Source: Bacteroidales bacterium
Lineage (GTDB): Bacteria; Bacteroidota; Bacteroidia; Bacteroidales; S143-33
DNA: 38,084 bases
Direction of reading: 5' to 3'
Assembly: GCA_027015275.1 (NCBI GenBank)
Contig: JALWCU010000160.1
Span: 1-38,084 of the forward strand
The notes beneath the pieces are model-generated. The model was given only the letters and a program-made list of their open reading frames with translations, had not been told where the DNA came from and searched no databases. Below are positions 23,578-32,974 of the stretch, one piece after another; the stretch's first letter is position 1; each line of letters opens with the position of its first letter. A program made the translations under genes and the position numbers.

Positions 23578-24825
23578 ATGAGAAAACTTGCACTTTTATT
23601 GTCTATCTTAATTTGTTTTTCCATTGCCAATGCCCAGCAGTTTATTGATACTGTTTATTCTCCCAAGGTCAGAAGTGTTAAGCTGTATCAGACAGGTTCG
23701 CAGCTGACTTATCCGGTCATTGAGTTGAATAGTGGTCAGACTCTCAGTCTGAGGTTTGATATAATTTCGGATCATCCGCTCAACCTTCAGTATAGTTTTG
23801 TGCATTGTTCGTGGGATTGGTCAGAGGAAGACCTTTTTGAGCAAGACTTTTTGGATGGATATTATGAAAATCGTATATGGAATTATAACCAGTCTTTTAA
23901 TACAAATCAGCTGTATTACAATTATTATGTGTCTTTCCCAAATCAGTATGTAAAGTTCCTTGTGTCAGGTAATTATCTGATACGAATTAGTTTAGTATCT
24001 GACCCAGACAGTATTATTTTGCAAAAACGATTTGTGGTAGTAGAGAAGCAACTTCCAGTGCAAGCTAATGTGCATCCTGCTACAAATTCGGCTCTGCGTC
24101 TGACTCATCAGGAAGTCGATGTTAGCTTTAATATTGGTAATCAGAATTTCACTGATCCGTATAATAATATGCGTTTGGCCATTTATCAGAATTTCCGTCC
24201 AGATAGAGTGGCATTTATCCTTGAACCAAAGTTTTTTCAGGGTGGGCAGATGATTTATGACTATGATGATATTAATGTTTTCCCCGGGGGAAATGAATTT
24301 CGCACCTTTTCTACAGTGGATTACAAGTTTCATTCGGGCAAGGTCTTTAAGTCAGATTTTGAGCAAGGTTTGTATAATAGTTATCTTTTGCCGGATAATG
24401 TGCAGAGTGCTTATGCCTCGTACCGCGATGCCAATGGGAATTTTGTTATTCGTGCGGCTAATGTTGATAACTCATGGACTCAGGGCGATTATTTGATGGT
24501 ACATTTTTCTCTGTGGACCAAGCATCCCCTTCTTCACGGCGGAGATGTGTATGTCTTTGGTGGGCTTACCAATTGGAAAATACGTCCACGGTTCAAGCTG
24601 GAGTATAATCAAAAGGCACAAGGTTATGTGGGACAAATTCTACTCAAGCAAGGCATTTATGATTATCATTATGTGGTAGTGCGTGATGGACAGATTATTT
24701 ACGATGAATTGGAAGGCAATTTTTATCAGACGTCAAATGATTATTTGATCTTCGTTTATTATCAAGCTCAGGCGCCTTATTACTGGCGGGTTGTGGGATA
24801 CAGAAAAGTGCAATATCAACCTTAG
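23578..24825 (+). CDS. Type IX secretion system plug protein (DUF5103 family)
   Basis: The 415-residue protein has a signal peptide (MRKLALLLSILICFSIANAQQ) and then the DUF5103 pattern. Its signature segments are VYSPKVRSVKLYQTGSQLTYPVIELNSGQTLSLRFDI, NLQYSFVHCSWDWSEEDLFEQDFLDGYYENRI, SFNTNQLYYNYYVSFPN, and RPDRVAFILEPKFFQGGQMIYDYDDINVFPGGNEFRTFSTVDYKF. In type IX systems this family is the periplasmic plug that closes the translocon pore when it is idle. Its presence fits the sorting-domain protein at 18296. The C-terminal third (GDVYVFGGLTNWKI) looks like a carbohydrate-module-like beta domain. Confidence 0.9.
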   Translation: MRKLALLLSILICFSIANAQQFIDTVYSPKVRSVKLYQTGSQLTYPVIELNSGQTLSLRFDIISDHPLNLQYSFVHCSWDWSEEDLFEQDFLDGYYENRIWNYNQSFNTNQLYYNYYVSFPNQYVKFLVSGNYLIRISLVSDPDSIILQKRFVVVEKQLPVQANVHPATNSALRLTHQEVDVSFNIGNQNFTDPYNNMRLAIYQNFRPDRVAFILEPKFFQGGQMIYDYDDINVFPGGNEFRTFSTVDYKFHSGKVFKSDFEQGLYNSYLLPDNVQSAYASYRDANGNFVIRAANVDNSWTQGDYLMVHFSLWTKHPLLHGGDVYVFGGLTNWKIRPRFKLEYNQKAQGYVGQILLKQGIYDYHYVVVRDGQIIYDELEGNFYQTSNDYLIFVYYQAQAPYYWRVVGYRKVQYQP

Positions 24826-24860
24826 TATTAGTGTGATAGGATTTTTGTGAGTCAGACTTG

Positions 24861-24879
24861 CTGATTACAGTGTAATCAG
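24861..24879. terminator. Small hairpin between convergent genes
   Basis: CTGATTAC(AGT)GTAATCAG is a perfect 8-bp inverted repeat between the convergent plug and GT2 genes, covering the stop of the latter (TGA at 24878-24876). No T-run follows on either strand, so terminator function is only plausible. Confidence 0.35.
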
Positions 24880-25616
24880 AACCAGCGGTTTTTGACGTAG
24901 AAAAAGCCCAAACGAAGTGCAAAACCAGTATGTCTGAGTATTGTCGGCAAAAGTCCATAGTTGTGGCTCATTATCCAGAAACGCTCTTTTAGACTTTTTC
25001 TGAGATTTTTTTTCGTCAGTCCTTCGTCTAAGTATTTTACTATAATTATGCTAGTATTAACAATTATCTTTGCTTGTCTGAGAACCCTTATCATCCAGTC
25101 ATAGTCTGCTGAGAATCTATATTTTAGGTTAAATTTAGGGCAAATACTTCTGCGAGCTACAAAGGCTTGATGAGAAACCAGCATTCCACGGCGCAGAGAT
25201 TTCCAAGTCAGTTGGCGTGGCGGTCGTAACCGTCTCAGTCCGCGCGGTGTGTCATCAGGAGCAATTATCTGAGCATCGCCATAGTAAACATCTGCACTGG
25301 ATGATGATGCGAAGATTTTGCTAATTGTCTGATTGTCAAATAGTCTATCGCCTGAGTTGAGGAAGAGAATATATTCACCAGTGGCAAAAGCGAGCCCCTT
25401 GTTCATGGCATCATAGAGTCCCCTGTCTTTTTCACTGATCAGAATGTCTATGTGCTCAGAGTATTCTTTAATTATTTCCATTGTGCCATCAGTGGACTGG
25501 CCGTCAATTACGATGTATTCAATGGATTCAAAGTCTTGGTTAATAACTGATTGTATTGTCTGTTCGATATGCTCTACGTCATTGAGGACAACCGTAATTA
25601 TTGATATTTTTTTCAT
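24876..25616 (-). CDS. Glycosyltransferase family 2 (WcaA/WcaE-like)
   Basis: The 246-residue soluble GT-A enzyme starts KKISIITVVLNDVEHIEQTIQSVINQDFESIEYIVIDGQSTDGT and continues ISEKDRGLYDAMNKGLAFATGEYILFLNSGDRLF. The 'DGxSxDGT', 'DxGxYDAMNKG' and 'LNSGD' motifs mark the colanic-acid-type GT2 subfamily, in which the Asp of LNSGD takes the DxD role. The later stretch SHQAFVARR...RFSADYDWMIRVL is the acceptor-side signature. It is the last gene of an eight-gene run and sits 12 bases after the M23 peptidase gene. Donor and acceptor are unknown. Confidence 0.9.
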   Translation of the reverse strand: MKKISIITVVLNDVEHIEQTIQSVINQDFESIEYIVIDGQSTDGTMEIIKEYSEHIDILISEKDRGLYDAMNKGLAFATGEYILFLNSGDRLFDNQTISKIFASSSSADVYYGDAQIIAPDDTPRGLRRLRPPRQLTWKSLRRGMLVSHQAFVARRSICPKFNLKYRFSADYDWMIRVLRQAKIIVNTSIIIVKYLDEGLTKKNLRKSLKERFWIMSHNYGLLPTILRHTGFALRLGFFYVKNRWF

Positions 25617-25628
25617 CCCTGTACAAGT

Positions 25629-26576
25629 TTAATCAAGACTAATGCCGCTGCGATCTGCTGCTGTCTTAAGCTTGTAGTATTTTTGTGGAGAGAGCTCTAC
25701 AAAGAAGAAGTAAATGGGATTAAGGAACTTGCCTTTGTATGTTACTGCATAATGAAGATGTGGAAGCAGAGCTTTGCCTGTATTGCCAACATAACCAATG
25801 ACATCGCCTATTTTGACTTTTTGGCCCGGTTTGACTGTCATTTCGCTCATGTGTGCATAGGTTGTAACGAATCCATTCCCATGATTAATCTTGATGTGCA
25901 TACCCAGTCTTTTGGTATGCTGATTGGCTTCTATGACTGTTCCGTTGGCTGTGGCAAATATTGGCGTGCCACCTGGTGCTGCAAAATCTATCCCTTGATG
26001 GAAGGATGGCGTCTTGTAAACAGGATCTATTTTGCGCCCATAACCATAAACAACAAGCTGCAAAGTATTGTTGGGAACAGGCTGTATGCAAGGTATGTTG
26101 AGAATGCTATCCCTGTGTTTTTTTACGTATGAGATAAGTCTCTGGTATTGCTTGTTAATTGTGGCCCACTTGCCCAGCTGCCTGCTCAGGTCGTTTTTGT
26201 TCCACAGCACAATGTTTTTTACCTTCATTTTTTCCAATGTATCAAAATTGGTCAAAGGCTTTTCCACAGGTGCATTGGATTCGAAGATAACACGATAGAT
26301 ATCCCGGTCTTTTTGCTCGAGATTTTTTACCATACGTTCCAGTTGTTTATACTGGTGGTACTGACGTTCATATTCTTTTTTTAGTGTGGCAGTCTCGTAT
26401 TCGAGTAGTCTTTGCTGTGGGGTTTTTATAAAGCTGACTGCGATAATGTAAAATATGATTGTCATAAAAATTATAGTCATCAGAAAACTAAAGACTTGCT
26501 TAAGAGTACGGATAAATTTAGACTCTTCTTCTTTCTGTTTCAGGTTACCTATGTCGAATTTTTTTTCTCTGGCCAT
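25629..26576 (-). CDS. M23 peptidase (LytM domain), membrane-anchored with coiled coil
   Basis: The 315-residue protein is cytosolic at its N-terminus (rich in Lys and Glu), with one membrane helix (about 29-50). A coiled coil covers about 55-95 (LLEYETATLKKEYERQYHQYKQLERMVKNLEQ). The C-terminal LytM domain (about 185-290) has all zinc or catalytic positions: FHQGIDFAAPGG (His193, Asp197), YAHMSEM (His242) and LPHLHYAV (His273 and His275 as HxH). It should therefore be an active peptidoglycan endopeptidase. The architecture matches periplasmic M23 hydrolases tied to division or shape. It lies between the HAD and GT2 genes. Confidence 0.92.
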   Translation of the reverse strand: MAREKKFDIGNLKQKEEESKFIRTLKQVFSFLMTIIFMTIIFYIIAVSFIKTPQQRLLEYETATLKKEYERQYHQYKQLERMVKNLEQKDRDIYRVIFESNAPVEKPLTNFDTLEKMKVKNIVLWNKNDLSRQLGKWATINKQYQRLISYVKKHRDSILNIPCIQPVPNNTLQLVVYGYGRKIDPVYKTPSFHQGIDFAAPGGTPIFATANGTVIEANQHTKRLGMHIKINHGNGFVTTYAHMSEMTVKPGQKVKIGDVIGYVGNTGKALLPHLHYAVTYKGKFLNPIYFFFVELSPQKYYKLKTAADRSGISLD

Positions 26577-26581
26577 GGCTA

Positions 26582-27217
26582 TTATTTTTCGATTGGTATC
26601 TTTATGTTAAAAAGCTGATTTATAATTTCATGCAGATCATTTTTAATTTGGATTGCGTTTATCCCAATAAATTTTTTTGCGCTCTCAACATATTCTCTAA
26701 CGTCGTCAAAATAAATTATTTCTTCTTTTTTGTAAGGCAATTGCTCCATTACTTTTTTATAAATTTCCCGCAAAGGCTTGCGTGTGTGCATCTGGTAAGA
26801 TAAAAATAATTTTTTAAAGGGCCGCTCGTCCCAATACTTGAATTTTTTAATGCATTGATAATGAATGTTGTTGATATTGGACAAAACATACAGCTCATAG
26901 CGTTGTGCCAGTGCTTCGACAAGGTCTCTGCTTTCCCGTGGATAGTCAAGCACTAATTTGCACCAGCATTCATCTATTTCTTTATCCGTGGCATAGTCTA
27001 TCCCCAATGTTTTTTTCAATTCCTGTCTAAACTGCTCATCTTCTATCATTCCCGCGTTGTTCATTCTATCCAGTTGAATAATCCTGTCATAGACCTGGTC
27101 TGTCAGCTCAGCACCCAGCCGTTCGAAACAATACTCACTCTCACTCCAGTCAATAGGTATGAGCACATCACCGAGATCAAAAATTATTGCCTTGATTTTG
27201 CTAGTATCAATCTGCAT
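26582..27217 (-). CDS. HAD-superfamily hydrolase (YihX-like, HAD-IA)
   Basis: The 211-residue protein has HAD motif I as IKAIIFDLGDVLIPID (nucleophile Asp14; the second acidic position is replaced by Gly as in YihX-type DxGxV enzymes). Motif II is LYVLSNINNIHY. The cap region is helical, and motif IV is EIIYFDDVREYVESAKKFIGINAIQI. YihX-like enzymes dephosphorylate sugar phosphates such as glucose-1-phosphate, so a sugar phosphatase role is plausible but unproven. It overlaps the upstream GSCFA gene by 11 bases and the M23 gene begins 5 bases after it. Confidence 0.88.
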   Translation of the reverse strand: MQIDTSKIKAIIFDLGDVLIPIDWSESEYCFERLGAELTDQVYDRIIQLDRMNNAGMIEDEQFRQELKKTLGIDYATDKEIDECWCKLVLDYPRESRDLVEALAQRYELYVLSNINNIHYQCIKKFKYWDERPFKKLFLSYQMHTRKPLREIYKKVMEQLPYKKEEIIYFDDVREYVESAKKFIGINAIQIKNDLHEIINQLFNIKIPIEK

Positions 27218-28214
27218 ATCCGTATTTTTTTTGTTCGTTCATGAAATATTGCTGAATATCACCGATTTTGATATAAGGATGATGTTTTCTCAAGAGCATT
27301 ATTTTTTCAATAGTGCTTGCCAAAAATTTACGGTACTCATCGGTATCTTTGTTCTGTGGCCTGTGTTGCGTAGCTTTCAGCACTTTGTTCACTTCCTCAA
27401 GTGCCTGATCCGTAGCCTGGTCAAAGAATGTTTTACGAAACCTCAGCCAGATATATTCAATGCCCCCAGAGCCAATATGAAGCATGTCGTCAGCATAGAA
27501 ACGGTAATCTCTGAGCTCATCCATAACTATTTCATAAGAGGGAAAATATTTTACCCTGTCAAACTGTTCAACGAGCTTTTGTACTGCGATAATCAGGCTG
27601 GCTTTACTCTGCTGGTTGCCTATGGCTCCGTCCTTCCAATGTCGCACAGGACTGATAGTAAACACAACTTCTAAGTTGGGATTAATTTCCCACACACGGG
27701 GCAGAAGCTCAGCATACATCTGCACGATTTCGTCTATATCCAGCAAGCGCCTTGTAAAGATTTTTTGTGGCAATTTATGGCAATTAGACACCACTTTACC
27801 TGTTTGTTTGAGCTGGTAAACCCATGCAGTACCCAGCGTTATGAATAGGAAATTTGATTTGAGCAATTGCTTGTGTGATAGCTCAATACGATGATTAATC
27901 ATAACCAGCAGCTCCTGCCGGGATGTGGAAGAAAATCTGCTATGATGATTAAAGCTTAGCCATAGCTGCCCACGCTGGAATACATCTTTTTCCTGAAAAA
28001 ATTTTTTTTCGAGCAAAATCTCCAGACTATTGTAAACCGATGCTGGGTTGTAGATAATTCCAAATGGGTTCAAATCAATGTCAAAGAGAAAGTGCCTAAG
28101 CTTGTTGCCTATTTCTTCGCTAAAACATGAGCCCAGAAACATTATTCTTGAGCCGTAGCTTATCTTATTGTCAAACTCTGGTATTTCGACGACTGTGCGC
28201 AAAAGAGGAAGCAT
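27207..28214 (-). CDS. GSCFA domain protein (SGNH-like)
   Basis: The track starts at 28265 inside ribBA; the ATG at 28214 is preferred because it lies 13 bases past the ribBA stop. It yields MLPLLRTVVEIPEFDNKISYGSRIMFLGSCFSEEIG, matching the usual family N-terminus. The protein is about 335 residues. The signature GSCF (where the family is GSCFA) is followed by NPFGIIYNPASVYNSLEIL, FITLGTAWVY and VVFTISPVRHWKDG. Then come QSKASLI and FYADDMLHIGSGGIEYIWLRF, the candidate catalytic DMLH. GSCFA proteins are thought to be SGNH-fold hydrolases; their substrate is not known. No signal peptide is present. Confidence 0.88.
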   Translation of the reverse strand: MLPLLRTVVEIPEFDNKISYGSRIMFLGSCFSEEIGNKLRHFLFDIDLNPFGIIYNPASVYNSLEILLEKKFFQEKDVFQRGQLWLSFNHHSRFSSTSRQELLVMINHRIELSHKQLLKSNFLFITLGTAWVYQLKQTGKVVSNCHKLPQKIFTRRLLDIDEIVQMYAELLPRVWEINPNLEVVFTISPVRHWKDGAIGNQQSKASLIIAVQKLVEQFDRVKYFPSYEIVMDELRDYRFYADDMLHIGSGGIEYIWLRFRKTFFDQATDQALEEVNKVLKATQHRPQNKDTDEYRKFLASTIEKIMLLRKHHPYIKIGDIQQYFMNEQKKYGYAD

Positions 28215-28227
28215 AATCTTTTCTTTT

Positions 28228-29487
28228 TTAATCTCTACTACAGAAATAACCGCCATCGTAGTCAAAACGCCTGAGGTTGTGTCCCATTTTGTCCTTTTTG
28301 GTCTTCAGATAAAATTTATTGTACTCATTGGGTTGTATTTCAATGGGCACTATCTCAACTATTTCAAGGCCATAACCTTCCAATGCAATAATCTTTCTGG
28401 GGTTATTGGTCATAAGCCTCATTTTTTTCACGCCCAGAGACCTGAGTATTTGTGCGCCAATACCATAATCACGTTCGTCGTCTGCAAAACCGAGCTTCAG
28501 ATTTGCTTCTACTGTATCCAGGCCTTCTTCCTGTAGTTTATAAGCTTTTATTTTGTTAAATAGCCCGATACCACGGCCTTCCTGCAATAGATAAACTAAA
28601 ACGCCTTTGCCTTCGCGTTCTATCATGCGCATAGCCTCGTGCAGCTGGTCTCCACAATCACAACGCATCGAGCCCAGAATATCGCCAGTAACACACGAAG
28701 AATGGACACGGACAAGCACTGGCTCGTCCTCTTCCCACTCTCCTTTTATCAGCGCAACATGCTCGAGTCCCGAACGTTTCTCACGGAAAGGAATGAGATT
28801 AAACTTGCCGTATTTTGTCGGCAGAAATATCTTCTCGCCAATTTCGATAAGACTTTCGTTTTCGAGACGATACGAAATAAGGTCTTTTATTGTAACTATT
28901 TTCAGGTTAAATTGCTGTGCTACTTTCATTAGCTCTGGCACACGGGCCATAGAGCCGTCGTCGTTCATAATTTCTACAAGTGCGCCGCCAGGTGTGAGCC
29001 CAGCGAGTCGGGTTAGGTCAACAGCAGCCTCTGTGTGGCCAGCTCTACGCAGAACGCCCTCGCTATGAGCTTTTAGCGGAAAGACATGACCAGGACGCGC
29101 CAGGTCATTAGGCTTTGTCTTGGGATCTACAAGAGCTTTTATGGTTTTTGCACGGTCAAAAGCAGATATACCTGTTGTTACGCCATTGCCTTTTAGATCC
29201 ACCGATACTGTAAAGTTAGTTCCCTGAAGCGAAGTATTACGTCCTACCATTAGTTTTAGCCCCAGGTCTTCGCATTGGTCTTCGGTCAGAGCAGCGCAGA
29301 TAAGCCCGCGACCGTATTTCGCCATGAAGTTAACCTTCTCAGGCGTGATTAGTTCAGCGGCTGTTATGAAGTCGCCCTCATTTTCGCGGTTCTCGTCATC
29401 TACGACAATGATTATTTCGCCATTTTGTATAGCCTTTATTGCTTCGGGTATGGTGTTGAATTGGATGTTTTTGTTATTGTTCGCCAT
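28228..29487 (-). CDS. ribBA: Bifunctional DHBP synthase / GTP cyclohydrolase II
   Basis: RibBA supplies both riboflavin precursors: DHBP from ribulose-5-phosphate and the pyrimidine from GTP. The 419-residue protein has the RibB domain first (about 1-205). [16 protein letters not shown] (30-45) is its metal and substrate loop. The RibA domain follows, with [21 protein letters not shown] carrying the three zinc cysteines, then [21 protein letters not shown]. Both domains look intact. The C-terminus is slightly longer than average and ends [19 protein letters not shown]. It overlaps the upstream GT by 14 bases. No FMN riboswitch was seen, and there is no room for one. Confidence 0.96.
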   Translation of the reverse strand: MANNNKNIQFNTIPEAIKAIQNGEIIIVVDDENRENEGDFITAAELITPEKVNFMAKYGRGLICAALTEDQCEDLGLKLMVGRNTSLQGTNFTVSVDLKGNGVTTGISAFDRAKTIKALVDPKTKPNDLARPGHVFPLKAHSEGVLRRAGHTEAAVDLTRLAGLTPGGALVEIMNDDGSMARVPELMKVAQQFNLKIVTIKDLISYRLENESLIEIGEKIFLPTKYGKFNLIPFREKRSGLEHVALIKGEWEEDEPVLVRVHSSCVTGDILGSMRCDCGDQLHEAMRMIEREGKGVLVYLLQEGRGIGLFNKIKAYKLQEEGLDTVEANLKLGFADDERDYGIGAQILRSLGVKKMRLMTNNPRKIIALEGYGLEIVEIVPIEIQPNEYNKFYLKTKKDKMGHNLRRFDYDGGYFCSRD

Positions 29488-30664
29488 TTTCGGGATGCTT
29501 TTTGGTCAGTTTACTGTAAAAATTTGCTAAGATTTCGATTAAATAATTATCTGTTATTTTTTCGTCAGCAAAAGTAAGTATTTGCTTTGAAAAGTATTGT
29601 TGAATTTCGTTTTTTTGGTAAATGTGTATAATTGATTCGACAAATTGCTGTGAGTTTCTCACTGGCATGAAATTAATCATAGCCGTGAGCTCCCAGCCAT
29701 GCACAGCGTCGGAATGTGCGATTATGATTTTTCCATGGTAAATAGCTTGTAAAAACTGGGGAAGTATGCCTATGGTCTTGTCATAAGGCAGTATCATGAT
29801 TGTCTTATCCGCCATAAATTTTTCAATGTCTTCGACCTGGGGGTAATACTTAACATTTGTCTTTTGTTTTAGAATGTCAATGAACCATTGTTCGCTTTGT
29901 CCAGCTATATGTAATTGTAGATTAGGAATTTCCCTCAGAATCTTGGGCCATACCTCGTTTATGAACCAGAGAATGCCATGCTGGGTTTCTATTAGGTATA
30001 GAGGCCCGATGAAGAAAAGATTGTGTGTGTATCTTACGGTCTGTGGCTTCTGTTCTGGTTTTTCTGGAAGTTTATTTGGGATTATAAAATAATTATTGTG
30101 GAATTTGTATTTTTTTATCAGTTCTGGGTCGGATGTGATAATGCTATCGAATTTTTGCATTGTAAATTCGAGAATAGACTTGAGCTTGTTTGCCAATTTA
30201 TTTATAGTTAGACTTTTGAAAACAGCAAGCCGATAATTTTGTGAAAGCATCAGAACTGAGTCTATCTCATCAAAATGCTGCCGATAAATAGTAATAGAGT
30301 TGTGAGAGAGAGCAATGATGTTTTGAATAAAAAGTGAGAAAATAATACTGTCGATTTGTATAATATCAAATGTCTTTTCTGTGAGAATTTCTTCTAAGTT
30401 ATTGATAATTTGTGTTTTGTTCTCTGGTTCGAGAAACCATTCCAGTGTAGAAACGCTATTTTTTTGTACTGGTAAGTAAAGGGTGCGCAGTTCGACTCCC
30501 TGATCTACCTTTTCATAAAGAGGTTCTTTAATATCTGTATTATTTACCAGTAAGACTGTAAGGTTTATTTGTTTTCTACTGACAAGCTTATTTACCTCTG
30601 GTAACGTAAAGTCTTCAAAGACCTTGAAATCTTTGTCCTGATATGATAAAATTAAGAGGTTCAT
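29474..30664 (-). CDS. Glycosyltransferase (GT-B, GT4-like)
   Basis: The 396-residue protein has a GT-B look. Its N-domain ([28 protein letters not shown]) is divergent. The C-domain (about 215-370) is clear: [44 protein letters not shown], then [48 protein letters not shown]. The segment corresponds to the donor-binding half, but the usual Glu-x7-Glu is weak. I cannot assign substrate. Its ATG overlaps the LptF/G stop as ATGA, and it overlaps ribBA by 14 bases, so translation is probably coupled through the run. Confidence 0.8.
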   Translation of the reverse strand: MNLLILSYQDKDFKVFEDFTLPEVNKLVSRKQINLTVLLVNNTDIKEPLYEKVDQGVELRTLYLPVQKNSVSTLEWFLEPENKTQIINNLEEILTEKTFDIIQIDSIIFSLFIQNIIALSHNSITIYRQHFDEIDSVLMLSQNYRLAVFKSLTINKLANKLKSILEFTMQKFDSIITSDPELIKKYKFHNNYFIIPNKLPEKPEQKPQTVRYTHNLFFIGPLYLIETQHGILWFINEVWPKILREIPNLQLHIAGQSEQWFIDILKQKTNVKYYPQVEDIEKFMADKTIMILPYDKTIGILPQFLQAIYHGKIIIAHSDAVHGWELTAMINFMPVRNSQQFVESIIHIYQKNEIQQYFSKQILTFADEKITDNYLIEILANFYSKLTKKHPENGEQ

Positions 30665-32181
30665 TTGTTTATTTTTTTGAACTTTCTTTTAGAGTACGAG
30701 AAAGCTCTTTTTAAGAAGGTCTGAATCTTTGTCATAATGTAATCAAAGTTTGTAATCACTTTGTCTGTAGCTACTTTGTAAACCAGGTATGCACCTATAG
30801 GAATAAAAATAAATGTTGAAAGCCACATGCCAATTTCTGGCTTTAACCCACCTTGTAAGATTAGATTCTCTCCGGAAATAGAGATGATGTAATAAAGTAA
30901 AAATATTGAAACAGAAGCGATTGCAGGAAATCCAAATCCACCTTTACGGATAATAGACCCTATGGGCGCACCAATGAAGAAAAAGAGAAAGCAAGCTACA
31001 GAAAAAGTATATTTACGATAATAGGCTATTTCGTGTTTAGCTATCCACACCTGTTTGCTCTTCAGGTCTATCTTTGCCATTTTTAGCTGAGAAATGATAC
31101 GGTTGGCAAAGTTAAGTGCTCTGGTGATAGCCTCTTGCTTTGAAGTGATATCCATGTGTTGGTAGAGACTATCAGTATTAGTTACTATTGGCAGTTTCTT
31201 GGGTGGTATTTGATACCATATTTTCATCGCAGCATAATAATTAAACGTATCACGTCTGCTATATAGTTTTAATCCCTTGACAAACATGTAGTTATTGAGA
31301 ATAATGTCCTCGTAGAATTTTTTTCTACGTTCATAAGCTATTTTTAATGAGTCGATTTTTTGCCGAAGCCTGCGTGCAGAGAGCATCTGATAGTTGGACC
31401 TGAACAAGCGCTCATCTGTTTGTCTCATCTGGAATCCTTGCAGCTTGATAATCACTCTGTAATGTGAAAATTTATCTTCACGGTGTGGATACTTTCTTAG
31501 AGCCGGATCTGGCTGATCTTCATGTATTTCCTCATACTGGTAGCCATTATATAGGTCTGCCACTAAATATTTCATGTCGTCGGTAACTCTCAGAGTCCCA
31601 GAATCTGCGGTTATCAGGCGGTTGTTGGCAAAAGCATTCTTGTGATCATAGATCAAGAAGTTGTACATCATGTCATTATGAGGGTTTTTCTTGCTAATTC
31701 GAATAACATAACCCTCGACGTCGTAGTTAAAAATACCTGGCTGAAAGTTCAAGGCTGGATGTCTCTGACGTATGTCAAACAGTAAGGTCTGAAGCTTTAG
31801 ATTGGCTGCCGGCACCACTGTATCGGCAAAATAAAAATTGAGCAGTCCGAGCAGTGCACTCAGAATAATAAGCGGGCGGTAAACTTTGATTATTGAAATT
31901 CCTGATGATTTTATGGCGATTAACTCGTGGTTCTCTCCCATATTGCCAAATGCCATCATCGAGGAGAGCATCACTGAGATAGGCATTGCCAAAGGAACGA
32001 CCTGAACAGAAGCATAAAACAGTAACTTTATAATAACCCATGCCTCCAGTCCCTTGCCCACTAACTCATCAACATAGAGCCATAGAAATTGCAAAATCAA
32101 TACAAAGATAGCTACAATAAACGTGGCAATGAATGGCGCAATAAAAGATTTGAGAGTTAGAACATGTAATTTCTTTATCAC
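30661..32181 (-). CDS. LptF/LptG family permease (YjgP/YjgQ)
   Basis: The 506-residue inner-membrane protein starts with GTG and matches the LptF/G family. An N-terminal membrane bundle includes LHVLTLKSFIAPFIATFIVAIFVLILQFLWLYVDELVGKG, PLAMPISVMLSSMMAFGNMGENHELIAIKSSGIS and LNFYFADTVVPAANLKL. A large periplasmic beta-jellyroll loop lies at about 130-390. Three C-terminal helices close it, with ACFLFFFIGAPIGSIIRKGG. The family forms the transmembrane part of the LptB2FG transporter that extracts LPS. Only one member is here; its partner must be elsewhere or it pairs with itself. It lies 3 bases after the DUF4290 gene. Confidence 0.9.
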   Translation of the reverse strand: MIKKLHVLTLKSFIAPFIATFIVAIFVLILQFLWLYVDELVGKGLEAWVIIKLLFYASVQVVPLAMPISVMLSSMMAFGNMGENHELIAIKSSGISIIKVYRPLIILSALLGLLNFYFADTVVPAANLKLQTLLFDIRQRHPALNFQPGIFNYDVEGYVIRISKKNPHNDMMYNFLIYDHKNAFANNRLITADSGTLRVTDDMKYLVADLYNGYQYEEIHEDQPDPALRKYPHREDKFSHYRVIIKLQGFQMRQTDERLFRSNYQMLSARRLRQKIDSLKIAYERRKKFYEDIILNNYMFVKGLKLYSRRDTFNYYAAMKIWYQIPPKKLPIVTNTDSLYQHMDITSKQEAITRALNFANRIISQLKMAKIDLKSKQVWIAKHEIAYYRKYTFSVACFLFFFIGAPIGSIIRKGGFGFPAIASVSIFLLYYIISISGENLILQGGLKPEIGMWLSTFIFIPIGAYLVYKVATDKVITNFDYIMTKIQTFLKRAFSYSKRKFKKINK

Positions 32182-32184
32182 AGG

Positions 32185-32838
32185 TTACTTGTTTTTTCGT
32201 TGATTATTACTTCTTCCTAAAAGTCGTTTTTCTGTTTCTGCTTCGGGTATGCCAGAATATCTATTCATAAGTTCCTGAGAATGTGGAAGACTAAAGTTCT
32301 GGGGAATCTTCAAATTTCCGCTGCTGAGACGCTCGAAATCCCGTATTATAACATCGTCTTTGACATAATTGCCTGCATGTGCATGGAACAGATATGATTT
32401 TTTCATTTGTATCAAAATTCTTTTTATTAGCTCATCTTTCACAGCTGGGTCTTGTTCTTCTATTGCTTTCTGTATCATTCTCTCAATGATTTTTCCGTAA
32501 TGACGCAGGCGTATATGCTGATCAGGATAATCTATCTTTTCAGGCTTGCGATCAAAGTCTTCCAGCGGAATGATTGGATGAGGATAATCTATGTCCAATT
32601 CATAGCTGGCCAGAATAGCCAAATGATTCCATAATACTTTTTCGTAATCATCAATCTTTTGAATGTCCTTGTTGATAATCTTCATTGCCTCAATAATCTG
32701 TTTTGCCGCCAGATTGCGTTTACTGCGGTCTTTTATTGTCTTGGCATATTCAACAAGCTTTTTGATATTGTTGCCATAACGGGCATTAATGACTCTCTGA
32801 ATAGGTGAGAGATTACCATTTGTTACTTGTGCTTCCAT
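32185..32838 (-). CDS. DUF4290 family protein
   Basis: The 217-residue soluble, helix-rich protein belongs to DUF4290, found in Bacteroidota. Conserved segments are NARYGNNIKKLVEYAKTIKDRSKRNLAAKQIIEAMKIINK, WNHLAILASYELDIDYPHPI and IRLRHYGKIIERMIQKAIEE. No signal or membrane helix is present. Function is unknown. It is the first gene of the eight-gene minus-strand run and probably carries its promoter (TATCTTTG at 32864-32857, 18 bases before the ATG). Confidence 0.88.
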   Translation of the reverse strand: MEAQVTNGNLSPIQRVINARYGNNIKKLVEYAKTIKDRSKRNLAAKQIIEAMKIINKDIQKIDDYEKVLWNHLAILASYELDIDYPHPIIPLEDFDRKPEKIDYPDQHIRLRHYGKIIERMIQKAIEEQDPAVKDELIKRILIQMKKSYLFHAHAGNYVKDDVIIRDFERLSSGNLKIPQNFSLPHSQELMNRYSGIPEAETEKRLLGRSNNQRKNK

Positions 32839-32856
32839 TGTCTCAAAATATTTTTA

Positions 32857-32864
32857 CAAAGATA
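32857..32864 (-). promoter_or_regulatory. Candidate -7 element for the DUF4290-GT2 operon
   Basis: The minus strand reads TATCTTTG, a perfect TAnnTTTG match, 18 bases before the ATG at 32838. No -33 TTG is seen at 19 bases. The position implies a leader of roughly a dozen bases. Confidence 0.45.
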
Positions 32865-32946
32865 AAAGTATTAAATCTTTTGTGAAAAAAGGAATTTTTA
32901 AGAAAATACAAAAATCACACATTACAAAATTTATACTAAAAAATAA

Positions 32947-32954
32947 TACTTTTG
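32947..32954 (+). promoter_or_regulatory. Candidate -7 element for rsmD
   Basis: TACTTTTG matches TAnnTTTG, 20 bases before the ATG at 32975. It lies inside the track's longer ORF (from 32882), so it supports the shorter rsmD start. No -33 TTG is seen. Confidence 0.45.
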
Positions 32955-32974
32955 CAAAACTAAAGACTAAACTA

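Noticed and set aside
28607-29068. 153-aa plus-strand ORF inside ribBA
   Set aside because: It is rich in Ser and Arg as expected for an antisense frame of a conserved gene.
32882-32974. N-terminal extension of rsmD in the ORF track
   Set aside because: It is Lys-rich, not part of the RsmD family, and contains the likely -7 element.
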